Notes under the pieces: model-generated
Told to the model about the DNA's origin: nothing
What the model saw: only the letters and a program-made list of their open reading frames with translations
Database searches by the model: none
Translations under genes and position numbers: made by a program
Assembly: GCA_027314515.1 (NCBI GenBank)
Contig: DAHVAR010000046.1
Span: forward strand, 1 to 44,137
Direction: 5' to 3'
Source of the DNA: Actinomycetota bacterium
GTDB lineage: Bacteria; Actinomycetota; Actinomycetes; Streptosporangiales; Streptosporangiaceae
Length of the DNA: 44,137 bases
Shown: in pieces, positions 25,995 through 33,073 of the stretch
Numbering within the stretch: the stretch's first letter is position 1
How the letters are laid out: every line of letters starts with the position of its first letter

Positions 25995-26253
25995 GTTCGC
26001 CGCTGGCAGCCGGGTGCGAGCCCGGGTGGCAGATCCTGACGGCCACACCAGGCTGCCGCGGTATGCCCGCGGCCATACGGGCGAGGTCGTCGAGGTCCGG
26101 GCGGACTGGCAGCTGCCGGACGAGGCGGTGCGTGGCGTGTTCCGTGCTGAGCCGGTCTACGCTGTCCGTTTCAATGCGGCTGAGCTGTGGGGTTCTGGGT
26201 CGCACTCAGTCATCCTCGACCTGTGGGAGTCCTACCTGGAGGAGGCGCCGTGA
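25987..26253 (+). CDS. Nitrile hydratase/thiocyanate hydrolase-like subunit (beta C-terminal half)
   Basis: An 88-residue protein matching the SH3-like C-terminal domain of nitrile hydratase beta subunits: FAAGSRVRARVADPDGHTRLPRY, the RGHTGEVVEV turn and VYAVRFNAAELWG. It should dock onto the metal-bearing alpha-type subunit. ATG at 25987 overlaps the preceding stop by 8 nt and its own stop overlaps the next gene by GTGA, so the three genes are translationally coupled. Confidence 0.82.
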   Translation: MTKFAAGSRVRARVADPDGHTRLPRYARGHTGEVVEVRADWQLPDEAVRGVFRAEPVYAVRFNAAELWGSGSHSVILDLWESYLEEAP

Positions 26254-26834
26254 GCGGCGAGCATGGTGAGCTTCCCATAGCAGCCAGGGTCCGCAGGCTC
26301 GAAGAGCGGTTGATCGCCGCCGGGCTGGCGACCGACGAGGAGCTCGACGAGATCCTCGAGCGGGTTTTCACCTCGGCCTCGCCGGTGAACGGCGCCCGGA
26401 TGGTCGCCCGTTCCTGGAAAGATCCGGGCTACCGTGATCGCCTGCTGGCCGACGGCAACGCAGCGGCAGCCGAACTCGGCTTCGGCGCCGGCACCCGCGG
26501 GTACCTGCTGAAGGCGGTTGAGAACACCCCGGCCGTGCACAACATGATCGTGTGCACGCTCTGCTCCTGCTATCCGACCGCGCTGCTCGGGCCATCGCCG
26601 AGCTGGTACAAGAGCTTCGCCTACCGGTCGCGGGCGGTACGCGAGCCGCGCGCCGTGCTAGCCGAGTTCGGGCTCGAGCTGCCCGATAGCACCGAGATCC
26701 GGGTCTGGGACGCCAACTCCGAGACCCGCTACCTGGTGCTGCCGCTGCGGGCAGAGGGCGCCGACGAGACGGACGAGAGCGTGCTGGCGTCACTGGTCAC
26801 CAGGAACGGGCTCATCGGCACCGCCATCCGCTAA
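26250..26834 (+). CDS. Nitrile hydratase alpha / thiocyanate hydrolase gamma-like subunit
   Basis: A 194-residue metal-binding subunit. The VCTLCSC motif (residues 101-107) supplies the three Cys ligands and Ser of the non-corrin metal centre; Thr after the first Cys is typical of cobalt-type enzymes. The following CYPTALLGPSPSWYKSF and YRSRAVREPRAVLAEFGLELP are strongly conserved. It would hydrate a nitrile to an amide, or act on a related substrate such as thiocyanate. The order beta-N, beta-C, alpha is that of thiocyanate hydrolase genes rather than classic two-gene nitrile hydratases. No metallochaperone/activator gene is adjacent. Confidence 0.88.
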   Translation: MSGEHGELPIAARVRRLEERLIAAGLATDEELDEILERVFTSASPVNGARMVARSWKDPGYRDRLLADGNAAAAELGFGAGTRGYLLKAVENTPAVHNMIVCTLCSCYPTALLGPSPSWYKSFAYRSRAVREPRAVLAEFGLELPDSTEIRVWDANSETRYLVLPLRAEGADETDESVLASLVTRNGLIGTAIR

Positions 26835-26903
26835 CCAGCCGTAAGCCAGCTCCGTGTCCGGTGCGCCTGGTGCGCCGGGTGCCGCGGCGGCGCTGAGCAG
26901 GGG

Positions 26904-27836
26904 TCAGACAGCCTTGAAGATCTCGCTTAGGTGCCAGTCGAGGAAGTCAGCACTCGGCCGGTCGGCGCGTTGCGCGGGGACCGAGATCGGTTCCCCTGCC
27001 CGGGCATAGAACTGCTCGCCATTGCCGAACTCTTCGCGCAAGCGCGGGCTGACGTGCAGCCGGAATTTCGGATCGACCGCAAGGTAGCCGCGGTCGAACA
27101 AGGTATGGACGTCGGACGTCAGCAGCAAGCCATTGTCCAGCCGATGCTCACCGCCACTCGTCACCGGCCGGATGTGCGCGGCCTGCAGCACCGGCCGGAT
27201 CTTGGAGCCGGTGATCGCGCAGCGGCGCTCGTAAGCGGTCAGGACGCGCGCCTGGAATGCGTTCTGGCCCAGGCGCTGCGGCACCAATCGCGGGTCGCCG
27301 AAGACCGGACCCTGGCGGTGCCAGGGCTCAAAGAAGTCGATCTCGACGGTGACGCCGAGCATCCGCATCAGCTCACCGAAGTAGCCCGAGACCGAAGGGC
27401 TCGCCAAGTCATAGCTCTTGCCCTGGACAATGTTGGCAGCGAATTCCGGTGGCGGCGCTGCGACTTCGTCCGGCGGGAAGAAACGCACGTCCCTGATGAA
27501 GACGCAGCCGATGACCGGATCCTCGCCAGGATCTAGCGGCGTCCGGCGGTAGTGCACGATCCTGGCCAGCATCTGCTCCAGAGTCGCGGTGCCGTTGCCC
27601 TCGCCGAAGTATTCCCAGGCCTCGCTCGCGGTCATCGCCGCGAAATCGCTGTAAAAGCCGCCGCCGACGACCCGGTTATGCGGAAGGTGAGTCTTGAAGA
27701 AGAACGGCTCGCCCACGGTCAGGGCGCGAAACCTGCGGCCTCCCGACGGCTGCCAGAAATTCACCTCGTTCAGGTAGGGACGGGCCGCTAAGAACCTGAA
27801 CCAGTCCTGGTCGGTAACTCCGACATAACTCCGCAC
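26904..27836 (-). CDS. HNH endonuclease-like protein
   Basis: A 310-residue protein. The C-terminal HNH motif reads CAITGSKIRPVLQAAHIRP, then the Asn-containing LDNGLLLTSDVHTLFD, the HNH layout seen in many restriction-type nucleases. The N-terminal 200 residues (YVGVTDQDWFRFLAARP...VNFWQPSGG, then a GEPFFFKTH segment) resemble specificity/recognition regions of such nucleases. GTG at 27836 is chosen because homolog-like starts begin just before YVGVTD and GGTGGA lies upstream; the frame continues to 28127 but would overlap the divergent gene. It is divergent from the zinc-hook ATPase, with a shared promoter region. Confidence 0.78.
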   Translation of the reverse strand: MRSYVGVTDQDWFRFLAARPYLNEVNFWQPSGGRRFRALTVGEPFFFKTHLPHNRVVGGGFYSDFAAMTASEAWEYFGEGNGTATLEQMLARIVHYRRTPLDPGEDPVIGCVFIRDVRFFPPDEVAAPPPEFAANIVQGKSYDLASPSVSGYFGELMRMLGVTVEIDFFEPWHRQGPVFGDPRLVPQRLGQNAFQARVLTAYERRCAITGSKIRPVLQAAHIRPVTSGGEHRLDNGLLLTSDVHTLFDRGYLAVDPKFRLHVSPRLREEFGNGEQFYARAGEPISVPAQRADRPSADFLDWHLSEIFKAV

Positions 27837-27891
27837 AGCAGCATTGTCCACCCAGGCGATCGCTAGACCCGCTATCCCGTATGAATAGGGC

Positions 27892-30396
27892 ATGGCAGCT
27901 GTACCGTTGCGGGGCATGGAAACAGGAGCGGCCGCGAACGCCAGCGTCGAAGACATCATTGCCAGCGGCCTGGATGGCGCCGGCCAGCCCGAGCCTGTCT
28001 CCGACCTGGTCCTGGCTGCCCTGCTGGGCGAGAGCGAGCTGGCCGCGGTCATCAACGGCACCAACGGCACCAACGGCACCGCGGCGGCCGTGCCAGCGCC
28101 GGCTTCAGCTGAGGCGGCCGCCGACAACGCCGCGCCGGAGCTCTACCTGCAAGCGATCGCGGTCGAGGGATTCCGCGGGATCAGCACCAAGGCCGAGCTG
28201 CGGCTCCAGCCAGGACCCGGTCTCACTGTCGTGGCCGGCCGCAACGGCTCCGGCAAGTCAAGCTTCGCCGAGGCTGCCGAGCTGGCCCTGACAGGCGACA
28301 ATAAGCGCTGGTCAGGCGAGCGGAGCGCAGTGTGGCGAGATGGCTGGCGCAACCTGCACACCGCTGGCGAGACGCGAATATGCACCGAGCTGGCCGCGCA
28401 AGCGCAACCTGGCGTGATCAAGGTTGTCCGGGAGTGGCCGGCCGGCGCCAGGCTCGACGACGCGACGTCCTACCTGCAGGCTCATGGCCGGGCCAGGCAG
28501 CCGCTCAGGGCGGCGAGCTGGACGCAACAGCTTGAGCTGTTCCGCCCGTTCCTGTCCTATGCCGAGCTCGGTGCCCTGCTCAACGGCAGGCCGAGCGAGA
28601 TGTACGACGCCATCCAGGCCATCCTCGGACTGGACCAGCTAGTCGACGCCGAGAAGCGGCTGGATGCCCAGCGCAAGAGCCTCGACGAGGCCAGCAAGGT
28701 TGCCGGCCGGACCCTGATTGACCTGCGCACCCGGCTGGCGGGCAGTTCGGACGAGCGCGCGCGCCTGGCCGAGCGCGCGGTGGCCGGCCGGAGCATCGAC
28801 CTTGACACTGTCGAATCCCTGGCCGTCGGCGCCGACGACGGTCCGGAGTCAGCGAGCGGCCTGCTGCCGCAGATCGTGGCGATCGAAGTGCCGTCGGCGG
28901 ATACGGTCGCCACGGCAATCGAGAAGGTCCGGCACGCTGCCCAGCGCGTCGCCAGCCTGGCCGACACCCCGGCCGAGGACGCCCGCCGCCTGGCCGGCCT
29001 GCTCGCCGCCGCGCTCGATCACCAGGCCAGTCACCCGGACGAGGCGTGCCCGGTGTGCGGCGGCCGCGCCCTCGACGCCGCGTGGGCGGACGCGACCCGC
29101 GCCGAGATCGCGCGGCTGCAGCGCCTGGCTCATGATGCGCAGGAAACGCGCACTGACCTGGCGGCGGCACTGGCGGCAGTACGCGGACTGACCGGGCCAG
29201 TGCCACGAGTCCTTCTCGCGGATCCGGGAAGCGAGGTCGATCCCGCGAGCGCGCGGGCGGCCTGGCAGTCGTGGGCTGAGCTCGCCGCCAGCGGGACGGC
29301 CGAGCAGCTAATGGCGACCGGAGCGGACCAGTTTGCCGCCGTAGCAGACGCAGTCGCGGAGCTTCAGTCCGGCGCGGCGGCAGTGCTGGCTCGCCGCAGC
29401 GAGGCGTGGCAACCCGTCGCCGCCGCGCTGGCAGCGTGGGCTGAGAAGGCACGGGCAAGCGAGCGCGCTGCGGCGAAGCTGGCCGAGGTCAGGCAGGCGA
29501 TCGCCTGGCTACGGCGGGCCGGCCAGGAGATCCGTGATGCGCGGATGGCGCCGTTCACGCGGATGTCGGCCGAGGTATGGAGCATGCTCCGGCAGGAGAG
29601 CAACGTCGACCTCGGGCCGATCCGCCTCGTCGGCGCCGCGACTCAGCGAAAACTCAGCCTCGACGTGACCGTGGACGGTGTGGACGGTGCCGCGCTCAGC
29701 GTCATGAGCCAGGGCGAACTGCACGCTCTCGGCCTTGCGCTGTTCCTGCCCCGAGCGACTGCGCAGGAGAGCCCGTTCCGGTTCATTGTGATTGACGACC
29801 CGGTTCAGGCGATGGACCCGGCGAAAGTCGACGGGCTTGCCCGGCTGCTCAGCAGGGTAGCGAGCGAGCGGCAAGTCGTCGTCTTCACACACGACGACCG
29901 GCTGCCGGAGGCGATCCGGCGCCTCCAGCTTCCCGCGACGATCTGGGAAGTAGTCCGCAGGGAGCAGTCCGTCGTCGAGCTGACCAAGAACGAGGATCCG
30001 GTCAGCCGCTATCTCGACGACGCGCGTGCCCTGGCTCTTACCACGGAGCTTTCCGAGGATGCCAAGGGCGTCGTGGTCGCCGGGTTCTGCCGCAGCGCGC
30101 TTGAGGCTGCGTGCCAGGCAGCGATCCGGGCCCGGCTGATCAGCCGCGGAGTCCGCCATTCCGACGTCGAGCAGGCGCTGACGAAGGCGAGCACCCTGCG
30201 CATGCTGATGGCTCTGGCGCTGCTGAAGGATGCCGAGCGCGGCCAGGACGTGGATGCTGAACTGCGCAAGCGCTTCGGCCAGGCAGGGGTCAACGCGCTC
30301 GCGGCGGCCAACGCCGGGACTCACGGTGCGTACCGGGGCACGCTCAAGGCCCTGGTCAACGATGTCGAGCGCCTGGCCGGCGGATTGCGCGCATGA
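27892..30396 (+). CDS. Zinc-hook SMC/Rad50-like AAA ATPase
   Basis: An 834-residue protein (or 826 from ATG 27916). An acidic/Ala-rich extension of about 80 residues precedes the ATPase head: Walker A GRNGSGKSS (116-124). Long helical arms surround a CPVCGG zinc-hook motif. The second head half has the SQGELHALGLALFLPRA signature and the FRFIVIDDPVQAMDP Walker B. A C-terminal domain of about 115 residues (GFCRSALEAACQAAIRARL...NAGTHGAYRGTL) is HEPN-like in character. Such ATPases bind and remodel DNA ends or sense invading DNA. It overlaps the next gene by ATGA and is divergent from the HNH gene, so the three are probably one module. Confidence 0.85.
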   Translation: MAAVPLRGMETGAAANASVEDIIASGLDGAGQPEPVSDLVLAALLGESELAAVINGTNGTNGTAAAVPAPASAEAAADNAAPELYLQAIAVEGFRGISTKAELRLQPGPGLTVVAGRNGSGKSSFAEAAELALTGDNKRWSGERSAVWRDGWRNLHTAGETRICTELAAQAQPGVIKVVREWPAGARLDDATSYLQAHGRARQPLRAASWTQQLELFRPFLSYAELGALLNGRPSEMYDAIQAILGLDQLVDAEKRLDAQRKSLDEASKVAGRTLIDLRTRLAGSSDERARLAERAVAGRSIDLDTVESLAVGADDGPESASGLLPQIVAIEVPSADTVATAIEKVRHAAQRVASLADTPAEDARRLAGLLAAALDHQASHPDEACPVCGGRALDAAWADATRAEIARLQRLAHDAQETRTDLAAALAAVRGLTGPVPRVLLADPGSEVDPASARAAWQSWAELAASGTAEQLMATGADQFAAVADAVAELQSGAAAVLARRSEAWQPVAAALAAWAEKARASERAAAKLAEVRQAIAWLRRAGQEIRDARMAPFTRMSAEVWSMLRQESNVDLGPIRLVGAATQRKLSLDVTVDGVDGAALSVMSQGELHALGLALFLPRATAQESPFRFIVIDDPVQAMDPAKVDGLARLLSRVASERQVVVFTHDDRLPEAIRRLQLPATIWEVVRREQSVVELTKNEDPVSRYLDDARALALTTELSEDAKGVVVAGFCRSALEAACQAAIRARLISRGVRHSDVEQALTKASTLRMLMALALLKDAERGQDVDAELRKRFGQAGVNALAAANAGTHGAYRGTLKALVNDVERLAGGLRA
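28054..28080. repeat. 9-bp tandem repeat in the ATPase N-terminus
   Basis: Three perfect copies of AACGGCACC, encoding NGTNGTNGT in the low-complexity extension before the ATPase head. It could vary in copy number without frame loss. Confidence 0.7.
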
Positions 30397-30791
30397 CCGC
30401 GCAGGATCTCCTCGATGAAGCGGACCGGCTGCTCACCACTGTCGTGCCCGGAACCAGAGGGCGCTGGCCGCGTGCCTGCGCGTGGCTGATCCGGCTCGCC
30501 CTGGAGAAGTCGCTCGACGACTACTGGACCGCCCGCCTGCCCGAAGCCAAGTCATGCAGCATGCGTGCGCAGTTGCTCCTGCTCCCCCGTTATGCCGGAG
30601 CCGAACTGGCCGGCAATGCGCGCGACGCGTGGTTCGGCCTGGCCCGCGCGACCCACCAGCACGCGTACGAGCTGGCACCAACCGCGGCCGAGCTGCGCAC
30701 CTGGCACGACCTAGTCGCCGAGATCACCGAAGCCATCAGCGAGAGCCCGGTTCGCGATAGCGATGCGGCGAGACCAGCGCCGGCCGGGTGA
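30393..30791 (+). CDS. Small HEPN-like protein coupled to the ATPase
   Basis: A 132-residue all-helical protein (LLDEADRLLTTV, RACAWLIRLALEKSLDDYW, AWFGLARATHQHAYELAPTA). RATHQH (residues 85-90) fits the RxxxxH pattern of HEPN ribonucleases, and the helix order is compatible with that fold, so an RNase or RNA-binding role is possible. The start ATG overlaps the ATPase stop (ATGA), so translation is coupled and the products probably interact. It converges with the M20 gene 9 bp away. HEPN assignment is from pattern only; no search was done. Confidence 0.62.
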   Translation: MTAQDLLDEADRLLTTVVPGTRGRWPRACAWLIRLALEKSLDDYWTARLPEAKSCSMRAQLLLLPRYAGAELAGNARDAWFGLARATHQHAYELAPTAAELRTWHDLVAEITEAISESPVRDSDAARPAPAG

Positions 30792-30800
30792 GCGTTACCC

Positions 30801-32048
30801 TCAGCTCGTGGTGAGCTGCTGGAGGGCGCGGATAGCCAGGTTCGCGTGCAGGAGGCAGCCGTCGGTCAGGACGGCGTCGTCGAAGGCCGCATGGGGGCTG
30901 TGGTTGTCCTGCGCAGCGTCGTGGTTGTCGTCCGGGCACGCACCGAGGAACAGGTAGCAGCCAGGCACCTGCTCCAGCACCCTGGAGAAGTCTTCTGCCC
31001 CGGCCTCGGGATCGCGCATCGGGGTGAACCGGCCTTCACCGAAGACGTCGGTGACCACGCCGGTCGCGAACGCGGTCTGCGCGGCGTCGTTCACGGTGAC
31101 CGGGTACTCGGTGTTGTACCGGGCCTCGGCCACCAGGCCGTGGGCGGCGGCGATCGCCTCGCACAGCCGCACCGACGCGACCCGGACCTGCTCCCGGGCG
31201 GCGGGAGAAAACGACCGGACCGTCGCCTCGAACACCGCCTCCGCGGGGATGATGTTCCGCTTGGTCCCGGCGTGGAAACTGCCCACGGTGATGACTACCG
31301 GGTCGAAGACGTCGAACTGCCGGGTCACCATCGCCTGCAGCGCGGTGATCATCTCCGCCGCCACGCTCACTGGGTCTTTCGCCCGGTGCGGCGCCGACCC
31401 GTGCCCTCCGGCCCCCCGCACCGTCACCATCAGCCCATCGCTGGCCGCCATCAGCGTCCCCGGCCGGGTGGTGAACTGAAGCCGGGGCAGCTTGCCCGCC
31501 ACTACGTGCACGCCGTACGCCCGCTGGACGCGGGGCCCGGCGGCGTCCAGCACGCCTTCGGCGAGCATGTGCCCAGCGCCGTCCCAGCCTTCCTCACCCG
31601 GCTGGAACATGAACACCACATCGCCGGCCAGCGCATCCCGGTGCGCGCTCAGCAGCCGGGCCGCGCCGACCAGCATCGCGGTATGCAAGTCATGACCGCA
31701 CGCGTGCATCGCCCCATCGATCGTGCTGCTGAACTCCACCCCGGTGGCCTCTTGCACCGGCAGCGCGTCCATGTCCCCGCGGAGCAGCACCGCCGGCCTC
31801 GGCCCGGCATCCCGGCCGGCTCCCGTGGTCCCGGACGTGCCCGTGCCACGCAGCACCGCCGTCACCGAGGAGCACGACGAACCCGTCGAGATCTCCAGCG
31901 GCAGGCCCGCGAGCGCGTCCAGCACCGCCCGCTGCGTCTCCGGCAACTGCAGCCCGATCTCCGGACGGCGATGCAGCCGGTGCCTGAGCTCCACCACATC
32001 ACGCTCAATCTCGGCCACGTCACTGCGCAGGCGCTCCTCCAGAGCCAT
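30801..32048 (-). CDS. M20-family amidohydrolase
   Basis: A 415-residue cytosolic metallo-amidohydrolase of the M20/hippurate-hydrolase (AbgB/HipO-like) type. Recognised segments are VELRHRLHRRPEIGLQLPET, LLRGDMDALPVQE, the metal-binding HACGHDLHTA, the catalytic-Glu block FMFQPGEEGWDGAGHM, and the dimerisation-domain VRGAGGHGSAPHRAKDPV; the C-terminal MRDPEAGAEDFSRVLE and HSPHAAFDD complete it. It should split N-acyl or amide bonds of amino-acid derivatives. ATG at 32048 has GAGGAGAG directly upstream. Its location inside the defence-like region looks incidental. Confidence 0.92.
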   Translation of the reverse strand: MALEERLRSDVAEIERDVVELRHRLHRRPEIGLQLPETQRAVLDALAGLPLEISTGSSCSSVTAVLRGTGTSGTTGAGRDAGPRPAVLLRGDMDALPVQEATGVEFSSTIDGAMHACGHDLHTAMLVGAARLLSAHRDALAGDVVFMFQPGEEGWDGAGHMLAEGVLDAAGPRVQRAYGVHVVAGKLPRLQFTTRPGTLMAASDGLMVTVRGAGGHGSAPHRAKDPVSVAAEMITALQAMVTRQFDVFDPVVITVGSFHAGTKRNIIPAEAVFEATVRSFSPAAREQVRVASVRLCEAIAAAHGLVAEARYNTEYPVTVNDAAQTAFATGVVTDVFGEGRFTPMRDPEAGAEDFSRVLEQVPGCYLFLGACPDDNHDAAQDNHSPHAAFDDAVLTDGCLLHANLAIRALQQLTTS

Positions 32049-32172
32049 CTCTCTCCTCAGTCTCGGTCCGGTAGCGAGCCGGTGATCACGACCGCCGACC
32101 TCAGCAATGTCACAAGCTACACAGTTATGCGCCGCTCGGGAAGTTCGGAACTTTCTCCTGCGAGCAGGACAC

Positions 32173-32206
32173 CACCAGACTGGTGATACCCGGTTATACT
32201 AGTTGC
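32173..32206 (+). promoter_or_regulatory. Leaderless promoter of the RHH/MazF module
   Basis: TATACT (32195-32200) is followed by exactly 6 nt before the GTG start at 32207, so transcription should begin at or next to the start codon with no ribosome-binding site. A CACCA-GAC-TGGTG inverted repeat (32173-32185) lies where the -35 box should be and may be an antitoxin operator. The same -10-to-start spacing occurs at two other antitoxin genes here (40925 and 43653). Confidence 0.6.
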
Positions 32207-32452
32207 GTGAAGACCGCGATTTCATTGCCTGACGACACCTTCGAGCAGGCGACAAGGCAGGCCGCCGAGCTTGGCATCAGCCGATCGGAGTTCTTCGCCC
32301 GCGCAGCCCGCAGGTACCTGGACGAGCTCGCGGATGAATCGCTCGCCCGGCAGATCGATGAAGCGCTAGCGGCAGCGGGCTCAGACGACTCTGCGGCACT
32401 AGCGGTAGCCGCAGGCCGGGCTCGCCTCGCTAGCGAGGACGACGACTGGTGA
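32207..32452 (+). CDS. Ribbon-helix-helix antitoxin (MazE-type partner)
   Basis: An 81-residue protein with an N-terminal ribbon-helix-helix DNA-binding unit (VKTAISLPDDTFEQATRQAA, GISRSEFFARAARRYLDEL) and an acidic C-terminal tail ending EDDDW that would bind the toxin. It should repress its own promoter and neutralise the MazF-like protein encoded next. GTG at 32207 fits the leaderless promoter; the frame to 32183 is outside the domain. It overlaps the toxin gene by GTGA. Confidence 0.88.
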   Translation: MKTAISLPDDTFEQATRQAAELGISRSEFFARAARRYLDELADESLARQIDEALAAAGSDDSAALAVAAGRARLASEDDDW

Positions 32453-32790
32453 TCCAGCGAGGCAGCGTCTGGTGGGCCGGCCTCGGAGAGCCGCAGGGCA
32501 GCAAGCCCGGCAAGCGGCGGCCGGTGCTGGTAATCCAGGCCAACTCCTTCAACGTCAGCCGCGTGAACACCACACTCGCCGCCGTCATCACTTCGAACAC
32601 GCGCCTGGCCGCGATGCCTGGCAACGTGTTCCTCCCGGCAGCTACCGCAGGCTTGCCTAAAGACTCCGTCGTCAACGTCACGGCCCTGGTCACACTGGAC
32701 AAGTCCGATCTTCAGACGGAGGCGGGCCAGTTGCCGGTTTCCCTGATGCACGAGGTTGATCGGGGCCTGCGCCGCGCCTTGAGCCTTTGA
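32449..32790 (+). CDS. MazF/PemK-family endoribonuclease toxin
   Basis: A 113-residue toxin with the MazF fold pattern: RGSVWWAGLGEPQGSKPGKRRPVLVIQ, then VNTTLAAVITSNTRLAAMPGNV and SVVNVTALVTLDKSDL. The GS-x-x-G-K-RRPV core and the later Val-Thr segment form the RNA-binding/active site. It would cut mRNA at short sequence motifs when free from its antitoxin. GTG start; translationally coupled to the RHH gene (4-nt overlap). Confidence 0.9.
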   Translation: MIQRGSVWWAGLGEPQGSKPGKRRPVLVIQANSFNVSRVNTTLAAVITSNTRLAAMPGNVFLPAATAGLPKDSVVNVTALVTLDKSDLQTEAGQLPVSLMHEVDRGLRRALSL

Positions 32791-32810
32791 TCACCTTGCG
32801 GCGGCTGTAC

Positions 32811-32978
32811 TCATGGACGCTTCAGGAACCTGAGATAGAACGCCACGAATACCAGGACGATTCCGACGTTCGACATCAGCCGGTACCAGAAGTATTGCCT
32901 GAAGAACAAGATGTCCACGCCGACCACGATGGCTACCATCGCGAGAAGGTAAAGCACGGTGGCTACCTGTCGTCCCAC
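32811..32978 (-). CDS. Small two-helix membrane protein (55 aa)
   Basis: A 55-codon gene with AGGAGA well placed before its GTG start (32978). The product has two helices (about residues 7-26 and 38-52; VLYLLAMVAIVVGVD and VGIVLVFVAFYLRF) and the charged FFRQYFWYRL loop between them, ending LKRP. This is a recurrent actinobacterial small-membrane-protein pattern of unknown function. It lies on the minus strand between the MazF-like gene and the TM0106-type gene, divergent from the latter. Confidence 0.75.
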   Translation of the reverse strand: MGRQVATVLYLLAMVAIVVGVDILFFRQYFWYRLMSNVGIVLVFVAFYLRFLKRP

Positions 32979-33073
32979 GGTCTCCTTCTACTGCGTTCGG
33001 CGGAGCGGAGCAAGAGCCGAATGGCACATTCACGGTGCGCCCGCCCCCGGCGAGCTCTGCCAGGCGGGACGTC

